Assembly (NCBI RefSeq): GCF_018613675.1
Contig: NZ_JAGGPQ010000006.1
Location: 62,001 to 126,000, forward strand
Reading direction: 5' to 3'
Length of the DNA: 64,000 nt
From: Arthrobacter sp. ISL-85
Lineage (GTDB): Bacteria > Actinomycetota > Actinomycetes > Actinomycetales > Micrococcaceae
The notes under the pieces were generated by a model that was given only the letters and a program-made list of their open reading frames with translations, was not told the DNA's origin and made no database searches. Positions 1 through 8,038 of the stretch are shown piece after piece (the first letter of the stretch is position 1; each line of letters starts with the position of its first letter). A program made the position numbers and the translations under genes.

Positions 1-326
1 CGTAGCGAGGCCACACACCCCAGCGCTGCCGTCATCACGGGCAAAGGAGCAGTCAAAGCTAGGAAGACCCGCTCAGGAGCCGCCGTTGGCGCCGAGAGGA
101 CCAGGAATGGGCCCGCTCGATAGGACTGATGAAGAAGGGAGCCACTGTGCCAAGGCCGGCAAGACCCATAGGGGCAGCAGTGGGCGTTGAGAGGCAAGAG
201 CGGCCCGAGCCGCTCAATCAACCGACACTAGGGGGCAGGCTAAGAAAGGGGCCTTCTGCCCTGATGACCTCTGAGAGAAAGCCGTAGATTCGCCTAACTT
301 CGACCTCGATATGAGCGGAGGGGCTG
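1..326. other. No gene recognised at the left window edge
   Basis: I see no convincing coding region here on either strand. A strong purine-rich ribosome binding site (GGAGGGG) lies at the right end just before the ATG at 327 and belongs to that gene. The left edge may hold the end of a gene whose body is outside the window, but no frame is persuasive. Confidence 0.4.
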
Positions 327-1193
327 ATGGGCGGCATCCAATTGCTTGATTTCGTGGTGCCAGGAGTAGGAGCGCTGGTCCTGCTTACCAGCGCTCCTAC
401 GCGGGTCACTTGGCATGCCATCAGGACTAACCGTCGTCGCTCGAGTGTTTTACCTACTTTTACTTTCTTGGATGTTGATTCCAAAGATCAATACGAACGG
501 TTGATCGATCCTGATTGGATTCGAAGCGCAACAGCGCGACCCCGCGCCTACAGCACTATCAGCCAAAATCTGGAGCGTTGGATCCACAGCGCTTACGCCA
601 TCGTGGCAGGACTGATTCTTCAACTGCTCGCTCCCGTGATCGGCAGAGAACGTGCGCAGAAGACGCTCCAGGACGTCGAGGCCTCTGAGGATCGTTACCC
701 TCCGTTGGCGAACAGGGATTTTTTAGACATAGACCTCGGTCAACGTCCCCTCGCACCCAAGGCGAATCCGCTCTGGAACTATGACGAGAGTATTCTGCGA
801 CACTTCCTGCGTCGGTTAGAACATGATGAATTCCTTATACTCAACCCTGAATACCGAACACGGATGGCGTACCCACGGAGGCGCCACTCCTATACGGACC
901 ATGTTGTTCTGAAGCGAACAGCGGCGGTTATCGAACCCTTCTTCAAGTTTGGGTTTGCTTGGATCAGGGGCATAACCATCCTGGCATTCTTCGTTGATCT
1001 AGTCGTTGCTCCGCTAGTGCAAGACCCCGATCCCTTCGTTCGCAACCTGTTCAGCATCTGCAAACAGGCGTGGGGATCAGGGTTTGACGTGTTGGTCGCC
1101 CTTGCTTGGGCCAAAAGCCAAGGCGTGTCCCGCTCAGATACCAAATCCCGCAATGAAGAAAAGAGCGGCGACACAAAGGACCCCGAACCGTAA
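327..1193 (+). CDS. Hypothetical protein with two hydrophobic segments
   Basis: I do not recognise this 288-residue protein. A GGAGGGG ribosome binding site lies three bases before the ATG. Hydrophobic stretches are seen near residues 90-105 (around VAGLILQLLAPVIG) and 215-235 (ITILAFFVDLVVAPLV), so it may be membrane associated. The C-terminus is hydrophilic and rich in Lys, Asp and Glu. The first 25 codons contain a perfect 14-bp inverted repeat (366-400), so the true start could be further downstream. The next gene, at 1491, also encodes a small membrane protein, but the gap is about 300 bases and I cannot show they form an operon. Confidence 0.55.
   Translation: MGGIQLLDFVVPGVGALVLLTSAPTRVTWHAIRTNRRRSSVLPTFTFLDVDSKDQYERLIDPDWIRSATARPRAYSTISQNLERWIHSAYAIVAGLILQLLAPVIGRERAQKTLQDVEASEDRYPPLANRDFLDIDLGQRPLAPKANPLWNYDESILRHFLRRLEHDEFLILNPEYRTRMAYPRRRHSYTDHVVLKRTAAVIEPFFKFGFAWIRGITILAFFVDLVVAPLVQDPDPFVRNLFSICKQAWGSGFDVLVALAWAKSQGVSRSDTKSRNEEKSGDTKDPEP
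366..400. repeat. Perfect 14-bp inverted repeat, 7-nt loop
   Basis: The arms GTAGGAGCGCTGGT and ACCAGCGCTCCTAC are exact reverse complements separated by seven bases. The hairpin lies within the first 25 codons of the gene that starts at 327. There is no T-run after it, so it is not a standard terminator. It could be an RNA structure controlling that gene, or a protein or recombinase site. Confidence 0.8.
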
Positions 1194-1490
1194 CGCGGCC
1201 TCTCCATCCATGATGGGTGGGAACTCTTTGCCCGCCTTGAAGGGGTCGGCGTCGAGATTGAAAACCGTGGACCCGAGCAGGGGTAGCCGTCGGAGCTGAG
1301 AGGTCGAAAAGCGGTCTCGCCCCGCAAGATGTTTGCCCGGCTGCGGCGTACGAGCACAACCCGCACGGAGCCCATCGCGGGAGGCCCTGGCGATCAGCCA
1401 CTGGGATCAGCCAGTGAGCTGATATTCTGCATCGGCCCACGTCAAACACATGTGGGCCGATGCAAGAGCTGCACTATATTGGGGGAAAGC
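1194..1490. other. Intergenic region, no gene recognised
   Basis: Between the two hypothetical membrane-protein genes I see no plausible reading frame. A frame open from 1329 runs into the next gene, but its upstream part has no membrane or domain character. A GTG at 1491 preceded by a GGGGGA stretch is a better start for that gene. Confidence 0.4.
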
Positions 1491-2087
1491 GTGTCAGAAA
1501 CAGCCATAAGCAATACCGAACAAACGTGGCCGACTTGGAAGAAGGGTGTGCAAATCGGGCTTCTCACGGCCGGCTTCCTAGCGACCTTTGGATTGCCTAT
1601 CTTCCTACTCCATTTGGCGTCAGATGCCCTCCGTGACAACCGGGTGGCTGCGGATCAATACAGCGCATGGTCTTACGGACTGGTGCTACTTGGTCCTGGC
1701 TTATTCGTAACGAGCCTTCTTGCTATGGCCAGCGCTCTGCCAAAGGTATGGCGAACGCTGTCCGGGCTCCTTGCCGCAGGGTTAGCCATCTACATTTACG
1801 TGCAACTGGGGCAGCTAGGCAAGGATTTCTTCATCCCGGTTGCTCTGGGCATTGTGAGCGTCGTCTACTGCTTGCTAGCCGACGCTTTCACGCCGAATGG
1901 CCCGGACAGTCCCGAACCGGCTGCAGCGCCTGGGGAGGACAGTCCTGAGCCGGATGCAGCGCTTGGGGAGGACAGTTCTGAACCGGCTGCAAAGCCTGGG
2001 GAAGAGAGTTCTGAACCGGCTGCAAAGCCTGTGGTGGTCAGATCCGAACCGGCTGCAGCGCCTGACAAGGTGGACCGTTTCGGATAG
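1491..2087 (+). CDS. Small membrane protein with acidic Pro/Ala/Glu repeat tail
   Basis: I chose the GTG at 1491 because GGGGGAAAG lies just before it. The protein has about 198 residues. Four hydrophobic segments can be seen: around IGLLTAGFLATFGLPIFLL, YGLVLLGPGLFVTSLLAMA, LSGLLAAGLAIYIYV and FFIPVALGIVSVVYCLLA. The last third (from about residue 140) is five copies of an 11-residue acidic unit of the type SEPAAAPGED, probably a flexible extramembrane tail. I know of no function for it. Tandem in-frame repeats of this kind change length readily by slippage or recombination. Confidence 0.6.
   Translation: MSETAISNTEQTWPTWKKGVQIGLLTAGFLATFGLPIFLLHLASDALRDNRVAADQYSAWSYGLVLLGPGLFVTSLLAMASALPKVWRTLSGLLAAGLAIYIYVQLGQLGKDFFIPVALGIVSVVYCLLADAFTPNGPDSPEPAAAPGEDSPEPDAALGEDSSEPAAKPGEESSEPAAKPVVVRSEPAAAPDKVDRFG
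1908..2072 (+). repeat. Five in-frame 33-bp tandem repeats
   Basis: Five consecutive 33-nt units encode SPEPAAAPGED, SPEPDAALGED, SSEPAAKPGEE, SSEPAAKPVVV and RSEPAAAPDKV. The units are similar at the DNA level as well as in protein, which points to recent duplication. Confidence 0.85.
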
Positions 2088-2458
2088 CGGTCTCGACGCC
2101 TTAGTACGACTAGATAAGCGGATAACGCCGTTGCCGCTAGATGCGTCGGTCATGATGCACCTAGAGGGTCCCGCCAATCCGACTGGGCAAGAAATCAGGA
2201 AGGCCAACTTCTGGCGGCGGATAAGCCCCGGGAAGCGGCCGGCGCTTGACCATATAGAGCGTGAAGCGGAACGTAGGCTGCGGGGGGCTTACTCTCTTGG
2301 CTTTGACGGGGAAGATTTCTCTAGGCACTACTGATATTGCTGCGGAGAAGTACGCCAAGTGTTACCTAGATGTCGTCGCGCTCAGCAGGTTCACCGACGC
2401 ATGGGCGTCGGTGAACAGGGAGAGGGCCCCATAAATGCAATTCCGGGCCGGTACCCGT
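2088..2458. other. Intergenic region with a weak short open frame
   Basis: A plus-strand frame with an ATG at 2152 runs to 2334 (about 60 codons) and looks reasonably amphipathic, but it has no clear ribosome binding site or recognisable motif. I do not call it a gene. The inverted repeat CCGACGCATGGGCGTCGG at 2395-2412, just before the end of the convergent GIY-YIG gene, may be a weak terminator. Confidence 0.3.
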
Positions 2459-3364
2459 TCAAACTCGATCGGGAGATGGTGTTGCTGTATCGAGGTTCAT
2501 CCGTTCCAGTTCATCCAGCGTCTTTCCGGCTGCGTTCTTCCATGAAGTCCTGCCGTTTATTGATCGACCCACCAGAGTCACGCCGGCGGCAGTAGGGCTG
2601 TTGAACAAATGGTCCTTCAGTAAGGTCAGCCGGTCACTCGTAATTTCTACGACTCCTTGCTCCTGAAGCTTTCGCCGCAGATTTACGATCCAGGCCTGGC
2701 ATCCGTTCGACTCCTGGGGACGGCCGTATGATCCGGCCTGCACGACCAGTCCCTCTGGGGTTAGAGTTCCCTTTCCCTCACATCCTGGACGGGTGAAGGA
2801 AAGGTAGTGCGCAGGTGAAGCGGCTGATTGCAGCGGCACGAGGTTTGACTCATGCTTTTGGAGCGGCTCCATCACAGGGAACCCGAGCGTCGTTAGGAGC
2901 ACGGAAATCGTGTCCAGGTATTCGTTGCAATCAGCCTCCAGCGGGGCGGGGGTGTGCCGGTTCGATGCCCCGTTCCCGTTCATGAGCTTGAACCTATCGG
3001 ACCGGAGCGATTTGTCGATGGCCTGCCATTCCATGTACCCCACATGGGTGTCGGTCCAGGTATTGGTCAATGAGACGGCGACCAAGGCCCGCTCCCAGTA
3101 GTCTTTGGTCGCAGTGTGCTGCTTCAACCGGCCGCCAACGTTTCCTGTTTGACCGATGTAACAGACCTCAGAGGCGTCCTCCGAGGCGCCGAAGAGAAAG
3201 TAGAGACCCACTTGGGATGCCTCGGGCATTTTCAGGAATTCGGTCAGTAGCGTTCGTGGGACGTCAAAGACGCGCACCGTGCGCGTTGTGATTTCAGCCA
3301 TTCGGATGCCGGCTGGATCACCCTGCGGCAAATAGATCTGTATGGTTTGAGGACGGCTGATCAA
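2459..3364 (-). CDS. GIY-YIG nuclease family protein with DUF4357 domain
   Basis: A 301-residue protein with a GIY-YIG-like core around residues 50-90: GLYFLFG is followed by VCYIGQTGNVGGRLKQH, which gives the paired Tyr motifs and the conserved Arg. The C-terminal third (LVVQAGSYGR, then LLKDHLFNSPTAAGVTLVG) matches DUF4357, a domain often joined to this nuclease type. The start is a TTG. I keep it because the N-terminal stretch (IQIYLPQGDPAGIRMAEITT) is the kind found in full-length relatives; an ATG at 3301 would remove it. It lies next to another nuclease-like gene on the same strand. A role in DNA cleavage or defence is an inference. Confidence 0.85.
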   Translation of the reverse strand: MISRPQTIQIYLPQGDPAGIRMAEITTRTVRVFDVPRTLLTEFLKMPEASQVGLYFLFGASEDASEVCYIGQTGNVGGRLKQHTATKDYWERALVAVSLTNTWTDTHVGYMEWQAIDKSLRSDRFKLMNGNGASNRHTPAPLEADCNEYLDTISVLLTTLGFPVMEPLQKHESNLVPLQSAASPAHYLSFTRPGCEGKGTLTPEGLVVQAGSYGRPQESNGCQAWIVNLRRKLQEQGVVEITSDRLTLLKDHLFNSPTAAGVTLVGRSINGRTSWKNAAGKTLDELERMNLDTATPSPDRV

Positions 3365-3526
3365 GGTGGTTTCTTCTCATTTCGTATCTTGATTTAGGGG
3401 CAGCGGGGCAACCTTGTACCGCCGCCTAAGCGCGGAAACCCGTCAACTGGCTTGACGAACATCCACCCTCAGAGGCGCCATGGCAGACGGGAACCGGCTA
3501 AGGACCCAGGTGCCTTTGCACGGTCG

Positions 3527-4363
3527 TCAGCCCGCCTCACCGGGAAGCGTCCAATCGAAGTCACGGGGAAGGAGTTGCCCGTCGTCTGGATTGAAGGGAA
3601 GAACCCTGAAAACCCCTGCCTCAGGATCTACCACCCCTTCCGTCATCCGCATCCCGGACCACACCCCCATCATGCACAGCCCCGGATGTTGACGGGCGTG
3701 ATTGACCTCATTGCGCGTAACGATGACCGAATCCCCTCTGATCTGGGTGCCTTTCGCTTCAAGATAAATCCGCTCATCACCCCTGACCGCTACGGCGTCG
3801 TAGGGACGGTTATGCCGGGTATCTGTAACCGTCCAGCCAAAGTCTCGGTAGTAACGCATCAAACGATTCTGTGCAGCATTCTCAATCGCTTTGCGGACGA
3901 CGGCGTCCATCTGCAGCCCTTGGCCCACAGCACCTGGTAGATCCCACGCCTCCGGTAAGTCCGCGTCCATTAGACCGTCAACCTCAGGGTCCGCGCCATA
4001 CAGGATGGAGTTCCGGCTGCCGGGGGCGTAGTCGACCCATGTTCCCATGAGGACTTCGTGAAGGGGATGTCCGTCTGGCAGGACGCGGCCTCTGAGAGCC
4101 TTCTTTGGTTTCCCGGTGGCAGTACCTGTCACGATCTCGTGATCCGGATCATTGAGTTCCGCGACCAGCACGACCCGTCCTTCGTAGTTGAGTGCAGCCC
4201 ATCGCTCTCGCGCGATGCGCTTCGCGTCCAAGAACCAGTCTCCCCGATTGCTAGCCCAGAGCTGCTCCGGTGTTGCCCCGGGGTCATAGCCGTACCAATC
4301 ACGGTCAAGTGGATCATCGCTCTTTGCCGTCGTTCGGTCGCTGAGCCTGATGTTGATAACCAT
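3527..4363 (-). CDS. DUF3883 (protein NO VEIN C-terminal-like) domain protein
   Basis: The C-terminal half contains ENAAQNRLMRYYRDFGW, then YDAVAVRGDERIYLEAKGT and VIVTRNEVNHARQH. This is the DUF3883/NO VEIN pattern and resembles the PD-(D/E)xK nuclease core, with Asp in YDAV and the Glu-Ala-Lys strand. The N-terminal half (about residues 1-130) is not recognised. I chose the ATG at 4363 because the sequence upstream of it lacks domain character; the frame is open back to a GTG at 4489. DUF3883 proteins often occur in restriction or defence loci. The neighbouring GIY-YIG gene lies 162 bp downstream on the same strand. Confidence 0.75.
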   Translation of the reverse strand: MVINIRLSDRTTAKSDDPLDRDWYGYDPGATPEQLWASNRGDWFLDAKRIARERWAALNYEGRVVLVAELNDPDHEIVTGTATGKPKKALRGRVLPDGHPLHEVLMGTWVDYAPGSRNSILYGADPEVDGLMDADLPEAWDLPGAVGQGLQMDAVVRKAIENAAQNRLMRYYRDFGWTVTDTRHNRPYDAVAVRGDERIYLEAKGTQIRGDSVIVTRNEVNHARQHPGLCMMGVWSGMRMTEGVVDPEAGVFRVLPFNPDDGQLLPRDFDWTLPGEAG

Positions 4364-5104
4364 GAATCGAGTATCGCCGATCGATGTCCGCCAACCGTGC
4401 ACGGCGGCGGTGGTACCCGGCGCCTTCCGCTCGACTAACCCCGGCCGGCCTCTCGTCAGGGCATCGTTTGCCAAGACTAAGGGACACACAGTCGGCAGTT
4501 AGTTGAATCGCGCGCGTCCGACACAGCGCGTCGTCTCACCAATTTTTCTCACTTGGGTCATTCCCAACAAAAACTGGATGTGGTCTTTGATGAGCTTAGG
4601 GGAGTCGGCATTGGGAGGATCAGATAAGCCAAGGTCCAGTGCAGTGGGGGAGTGATACAAGCCTTCATCGCATCGCCGCCGGGACTCCCGTTCTTGAACT
4701 GGTTCGACCGGCAGCAGCCGGTCGGGGGGGGTAGGACACCCACCGGAAGTGACCTGGCTTCACCTGGACCAGGATGGGCAACACCAGCTGGACGGGGGCA
4801 CTACCGATGGGTTCGTCGAGCAGCTCGTTGATCGAGCTCTGCCCTTGAAGTTCCCCGGACGCGTCCCTTTCCATGCTTGAACCCTAGACACGACCAACAA
4901 GGGACGGATCCAAGGACACACACGCGGGAAGGAAGCGAAGGATTCTGGCGGAATTAGGCCGTGAGTGCCCGGGACCGTCGAAACGGGCCAAGAGCGGTCC
5001 CGCCCGATAGTGTGAATTGCAGCGGAGTTAGCCCCTGAACGTTTCCTCAGCCCGAATCCCACGCGGACCCAGTCAAGGTCGTCGGAGCTATAGAGTCTGC
5101 GCTG
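4364..5104. other. Long intergenic region, no firm gene
   Basis: This stretch of about 740 bases separates the nuclease pair from the next minus-strand block. One short minus-strand frame (4665-4874, 69 codons) encodes a beta-rich segment (VQLVLPILVQVKPGHFRW) but has only a weak ribosome binding site. I do not accept it as a gene. I see no tRNA or strong repeat here. Confidence 0.35.
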
Positions 5105-5524
5105 CTAGGCCGCTGCGGGGTCCCCCTCGGGCGGCGGCTTCGTCGTTTGCGGGGTCGGGGGGTCTGGTTTGCTGGGTGGGTGGTTGCGGAGGTAGGTGAA
5201 GGGGTTGGCTGCGATTTCAGTGAGGACATCGCGGGCGTGGCGTTGGTATACCTGCCTTGCTGCTGTGACGCGGTGGCTGGCCCAAGCCTGACAGGCGTTG
5301 TGTCCCGCGGAGTTCTTTAGGCGCGGCTGTACCTGGGAGAGGGCTGCCGCGGCGTGGCAGCGGGCCTGTTCCCCGGGGGTGAGGTCGTGGGCTATCTCGG
5401 TGCCGGTGCGGGCTTCGATGTCTGCCTGGGAGGTTTCGATGAGATCCAGGAGCGTTGTGAGAGGCAGGTCATCGGCGGCGGGCAGGCGGGTAATAAGGGC
5501 TGCCCACGCAGTCTTGGTGGTCAT
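5105..5524 (-). CDS. Hypothetical helical protein with Pro-rich tail
   Basis: A 139-residue protein that I do not recognise. Residues 1-110 are mostly helical, alanine and threonine rich, with no signal peptide. The last 25 residues are proline rich (PPSKPDPPTPQTTKPPPEGD). It begins nine bases after the stop codon of the lipoprotein gene at 5534-6700, so the two are almost certainly co-transcribed. It is the last gene of the minus-strand block. Confidence 0.6.
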   Translation of the reverse strand: MTTKTAWAALITRLPAADDLPLTTLLDLIETSQADIEARTGTEIAHDLTPGEQARCHAAAALSQVQPRLKNSAGHNACQAWASHRVTAARQVYQRHARDVLTEIAANPFTYLRNHPPSKPDPPTPQTTKPPPEGDPAAA

Positions 5525-5533
5525 CGTTCGTTC

Positions 5534-6700
5534 CTAGGCGTCGAAGTGGAGTTTGGTCGTGCGATTGCCTTCGGCAACGCCGGGGTCGAGGGCTCCGTTG
5601 GGCAGGATGTCTTCCTTGAATTCGGGAAAATCGTTTCCTGCGCCGATGGGCTTGAGCCGTGCTGGGTCGGCCCCGGCGGTCACGGCGAGGGCACAAACGG
5701 CTTGGGCGCGGGCGAGGGAGAGCTTCTCCCGGGAATCCTTGGTCCCGGCTGATGCGGTCGTTCCGGTCACGGTCACTGTCCCCCCCGGGTTGTCGTCCAA
5801 CCACTTTTTCAGCTGCTCCCCGGTAGCTTGGGCTGCGCCGGGGTCGCGGAAGGTTGTGCTGTCCGGGAGGAAACCGAGTGCGCTGGCGTTATTGAACGTC
5901 TGGGTTCCTCCTGCCGTGGGGATGTGGACGGCGGGTTGGTCAGCGCGGGGGACGGGCCGGATGCTGTGCCCTCCGGCGGCACGGGTTTCGGTTGCTGCGT
6001 TGGCGGGCCCGGGGTGGAAGGATGCCTTGGCGCCCGCCGTGGTGAGGATGCTGTTGTAGATGTCCTGGTAGTTCTGCCGCTGCGGCCCGGTCAGGGCGGG
6101 CTGGGTCCCATGTTGTTCGCCGAGCCCGTACCAGTGCACAGTACGCCCGGCCAGGGCCGGCACGGCCTTGAGGGCTACGAGTTTCGCTGTCACTTCTGCC
6201 GGGACGGCGGTGGCCAGGGACACGTCGGTCAGGTCCAGGGGCGCCTGGTCCGAAAGCCCCGGGCCGATGGCCGCAATGGTCGCGTCGGGCGTGTCTGTGG
6301 TGAGCCGGCTGGCCTCTTCCAGGGCTGCGATGGGATTGTCGCCGTTGGCTTGGGCCTCGATGCCGGAGATGGTGCGGCTGACGGTGATTTTCGCGTTGTT
6401 GATGTCATTGTCCTTGCTGGCGGCTCCGACCGTGTAGACGCGCGGCGCCTGGATAACGGAGGGCTCTCCGTCTTCGCGGATGATGCTGATGGGTTTGCCT
6501 GCCTCGATGCTCTTACGGACCATGCAGGCGACCTCGGCCGGCAGAGCCGGGGCGGCATTGGAGTGCGCGGCGACAATGATGGACAGGGCCGTGGGCTGGT
6601 CGCAGTCGGTCTGGGCGCCGATGGCGGGCCCGTCACAGGCCGTGAGAGCGAACGCGGCCAGGACTCCGGTGACGGTGAGGGCTGCGGGGGTGGTGCGCAT
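5534..6700 (-). CDS. Lipoprotein with C-terminal OmpA-like domain
   Basis: The 388-residue protein starts with a lipoprotein signal: a short basic N-terminus, a hydrophobic run and the lipobox LTAC near residue 22. About residues 260-388 resemble an OmpA/MotB-like peptidoglycan-binding domain, with LARAQAVCALAVTAGADPARL and a terminal EGNRTTKLHF. The middle (about residues 85-165) resembles the separate 96-residue product of the gene just upstream. The start has an AGGAAAGAAGG ribosome binding site. A variant of the recurring GGGGAAACCCT element lies 45 nt before the start. It probably sits on the outer face of the membrane and contacts the cell wall. Confidence 0.75.
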   Translation of the reverse strand: MRTTPAALTVTGVLAAFALTACDGPAIGAQTDCDQPTALSIIVAAHSNAAPALPAEVACMVRKSIEAGKPISIIREDGEPSVIQAPRVYTVGAASKDNDINNAKITVSRTISGIEAQANGDNPIAALEEASRLTTDTPDATIAAIGPGLSDQAPLDLTDVSLATAVPAEVTAKLVALKAVPALAGRTVHWYGLGEQHGTQPALTGPQRQNYQDIYNSILTTAGAKASFHPGPANAATETRAAGGHSIRPVPRADQPAVHIPTAGGTQTFNNASALGFLPDSTTFRDPGAAQATGEQLKKWLDDNPGGTVTVTGTTASAGTKDSREKLSLARAQAVCALAVTAGADPARLKPIGAGNDFPEFKEDILPNGALDPGVAEGNRTTKLHFDA

Positions 6701-6745
6701 GGTGTTCCTTCTTTCCTTAGGGTTTGTGGTGCTGGTGATTTTTGT

Positions 6746-6756
6746 AGGGTTTCCTC
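6746..6756 (-). promoter_or_regulatory. GGGGAAACCCT-type upstream element (variant copy)
   Basis: Minus-strand GAGGAAACCCT, one mismatch from the motif shared by the gaps of this block. It lies 45 nt before the start of the OmpA-domain lipoprotein gene. Confidence 0.5.
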
Positions 6757-6758
6757 CG

Positions 6759-6778
6759 AATCCGTGTGCGTTCGGATT
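6759..6778 (-). terminator. Small hairpin after the 96-residue gene
   Basis: The arms AATCCG and CGGATT with an 8-nt loop lie directly after the stop codon at 6782. The stem is short and has no T-run, so it is at best a weak terminator or a spacer between transcription units. Confidence 0.35.
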
Positions 6779-6781
6779 GGT

Positions 6782-7072
6782 TTACGTAGGTCGGAACCAG
6801 CGCACGGTGTGGTCTCCCAGGAGGCTCGGGGAGGCTTCGGCGGTCCCGGCAGGGGTCGTGATTTCTTCGGTGGGAGCCGTCGTCAGAGGTGCCGGGTTGC
6901 AGAGTCCATGGCTGATGACATTGATGACCGTGCAGGGATTGTCGGCGGACAGCCGGGCAGCGCGATCCAAGGCCGCGAGGAGATTGTCTTTCTTCGTTGT
7001 TGTAGTGGAGATAGCGCGGGCGAGTGCTTCTTTCGCGTTGTTGATGCGGTGGTCATCGGGGGAGATGTGCAC
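6782..7072 (-). CDS. Short paralogue of the OmpA-lipoprotein middle region
   Basis: A 96-residue product starting at GTG with an AGAGGA ribosome binding site. Residues 10-62 line up with the lipoprotein encoded just downstream. Shared features in the same order are INNAK, a helix with ALxxAxRLxxDxP, then an I-(2)-I run, GL and APL. It has no signal peptide and no OmpA domain. It is either a separate partner protein or the remnant of a duplicated lipoprotein gene. The GGGGAAACCCT element lies 56 nt upstream. Confidence 0.5.
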   Translation of the reverse strand: MHISPDDHRINNAKEALARAISTTTTKKDNLLAALDRAARLSADNPCTVINVISHGLCNPAPLTTAPTEEITTPAGTAEASPSLLGDHTVRWFRPT

Positions 7073-7128
7073 AGTGGTGTCCTCTTCATCTGTTAGCTGA
7101 GGCGTCTGGTGCGCCCTTGCACTGGGGA

Positions 7129-7139
7129 AGGGTTTCCCC
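7129..7139 (-). promoter_or_regulatory. GGGGAAACCCT upstream element
   Basis: Exact minus-strand copy, 56 nt before the GTG start of the 96-residue gene and just after the terminator of the preceding gene. Confidence 0.6.
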
Positions 7140-7165
7140 TGCTTGGGCAGGTGCTGGCTGCCTTG

Positions 7166-7196
7166 GGTCCGGCCCGGTGGTGTCCCGGGCCGGACC
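7166..7196 (-). terminator. GC-rich terminator hairpin
   Basis: The 12-bp arms GGTCCGGCCCGG and CCGGGCCGGACC lie just past the stop codon at 7205 of the upstream gene. The position fits transcription termination of that gene. Confidence 0.7.
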
Positions 7197-7204
7197 TCTG
7201 GGGC

Positions 7205-7909
7205 TTAGGCAGCTTTTTCGTCGAGTTCGCCGTGCGCTGCTGAAGGGTCGAGCCCGTTGGCGGTGTCCGCGTGATGGTCTTGTGCAAGTGGTCCGGAACC
7301 TTCCGCAGGAAGCACCGTTGATCCGGATGCCGGGGAGGCGCTGGTGGGGGCGGCTTCTTCCGTGGTCGTGGTGCCGGGTACCGGGATGCCGGGCAGCGTT
7401 ATCCCGGGGCGGGGGAGGGCAGGGGTGTGGCGTGTGCCGCTGATGGCTGCGTTCCAGGCCGGTGTGGCGCCGGGTTCGCCCAGCAGGGCGTCTTTCCCGG
7501 CCCGGTAGTCGGCGTCGGCGATTTCCAGCTGGGTTTTGAAGATCTCGGCCTGCAGCTGTTGTGCGTAGGCCAAGGCGTCCTCGTCTGCCCAGAGCCCTTG
7601 TTCGGTTCGAATCTGGTCCAGGTAGCGTTCTTCGACGGCGACCCCGACGGCGTTGGCTTCGGCCTCGATTTTCCGAAACAGGAACTGTCCGGTTGCGTCA
7701 TCGATCCCGGCCGCATGGGCACGGACCTGTCGGACGATTTCAATGAGATAGTCGGCCATGCTCGGGGTCGCAATCCTAGCCAGGTGGGGCCTAGAGCGCC
7801 AGAAGCGGCTGTTGTGCGGGTCGGCGGGCTCACCGCCGAAGTGCTCATAGCCGGGTTTGGGTGGTTCGTTGGATGGACGCTGGCCAAACAGGTTGTCGAA
7901 GATGCTCAT
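7205..7909 (-). CDS. Hypothetical helical protein with Pro/Thr-rich C-terminus
   Basis: A 234-residue protein that I do not recognise. Residues 50-145 are strongly helical and probably form a coiled coil or helical bundle. The final 90 residues are low complexity and rich in Pro, Thr, Ser and Gly. There is no signal peptide or membrane segment. An AAGGAG ribosome binding site supports the ATG. It has its own copy of the GGGGAAACCCT element 48 nt before the start and its own terminator, so it appears to be a single-gene unit. Confidence 0.6.
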   Translation of the reverse strand: MSIFDNLFGQRPSNEPPKPGYEHFGGEPADPHNSRFWRSRPHLARIATPSMADYLIEIVRQVRAHAAGIDDATGQFLFRKIEAEANAVGVAVEERYLDQIRTEQGLWADEDALAYAQQLQAEIFKTQLEIADADYRAGKDALLGEPGATPAWNAAISGTRHTPALPRPGITLPGIPVPGTTTTEEAAPTSASPASGSTVLPAEGSGPLAQDHHADTANGLDPSAAHGELDEKAA

Positions 7910-7957
7910 CTGGGGACTCCTTTTTCTTTCGGTGGTGTGTTGCGCTGGTACCGGTTC

Positions 7958-7968
7958 AGGGTTTCCCC
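7958..7968 (-). promoter_or_regulatory. GGGGAAACCCT upstream element
   Basis: Exact minus-strand copy 48 nt before the start at 7909. The bases after it (GAACCGGTACC) also resemble those after the copy at 11361 (GCAACAGGTAC), which extends the conserved block. Confidence 0.6.
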
Positions 7969-7975
7969 ATCCGTA

Positions 7976-7998
7976 GGTGCCAGTCGTCCGCTGGCACC
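7976..7998 (-). terminator. Terminator hairpin after the 8039-8893 gene
   Basis: The arms GGTGCCAG and CTGGCACC with a 7-nt loop lie 41 nt beyond the stop codon at 8039 and just before the next copy of the GGGGAAACCCT element. Confidence 0.6.
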
Positions 7999-8038
7999 CG
8001 GCCCCCTGCCAGCAGGGGCCACGTGCCGACGCGTTGGG

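Noticed and set aside
2152..2334. 60-codon plus-strand frame after the repeat-tail gene
   Set aside because: No ribosome binding site and no motif; it may be a fragment, but I cannot support it.
4665..4874. 69-codon minus-strand frame
   Set aside because: Some beta-strand character, but a weak ribosome binding site and no neighbour that would support it.
5828..7096. Long plus-strand open frame opposite the OmpA-domain lipoprotein
   Set aside because: Gly/Asp-rich shadow without recognisable motifs; it spans two genes and an intergenic gap.
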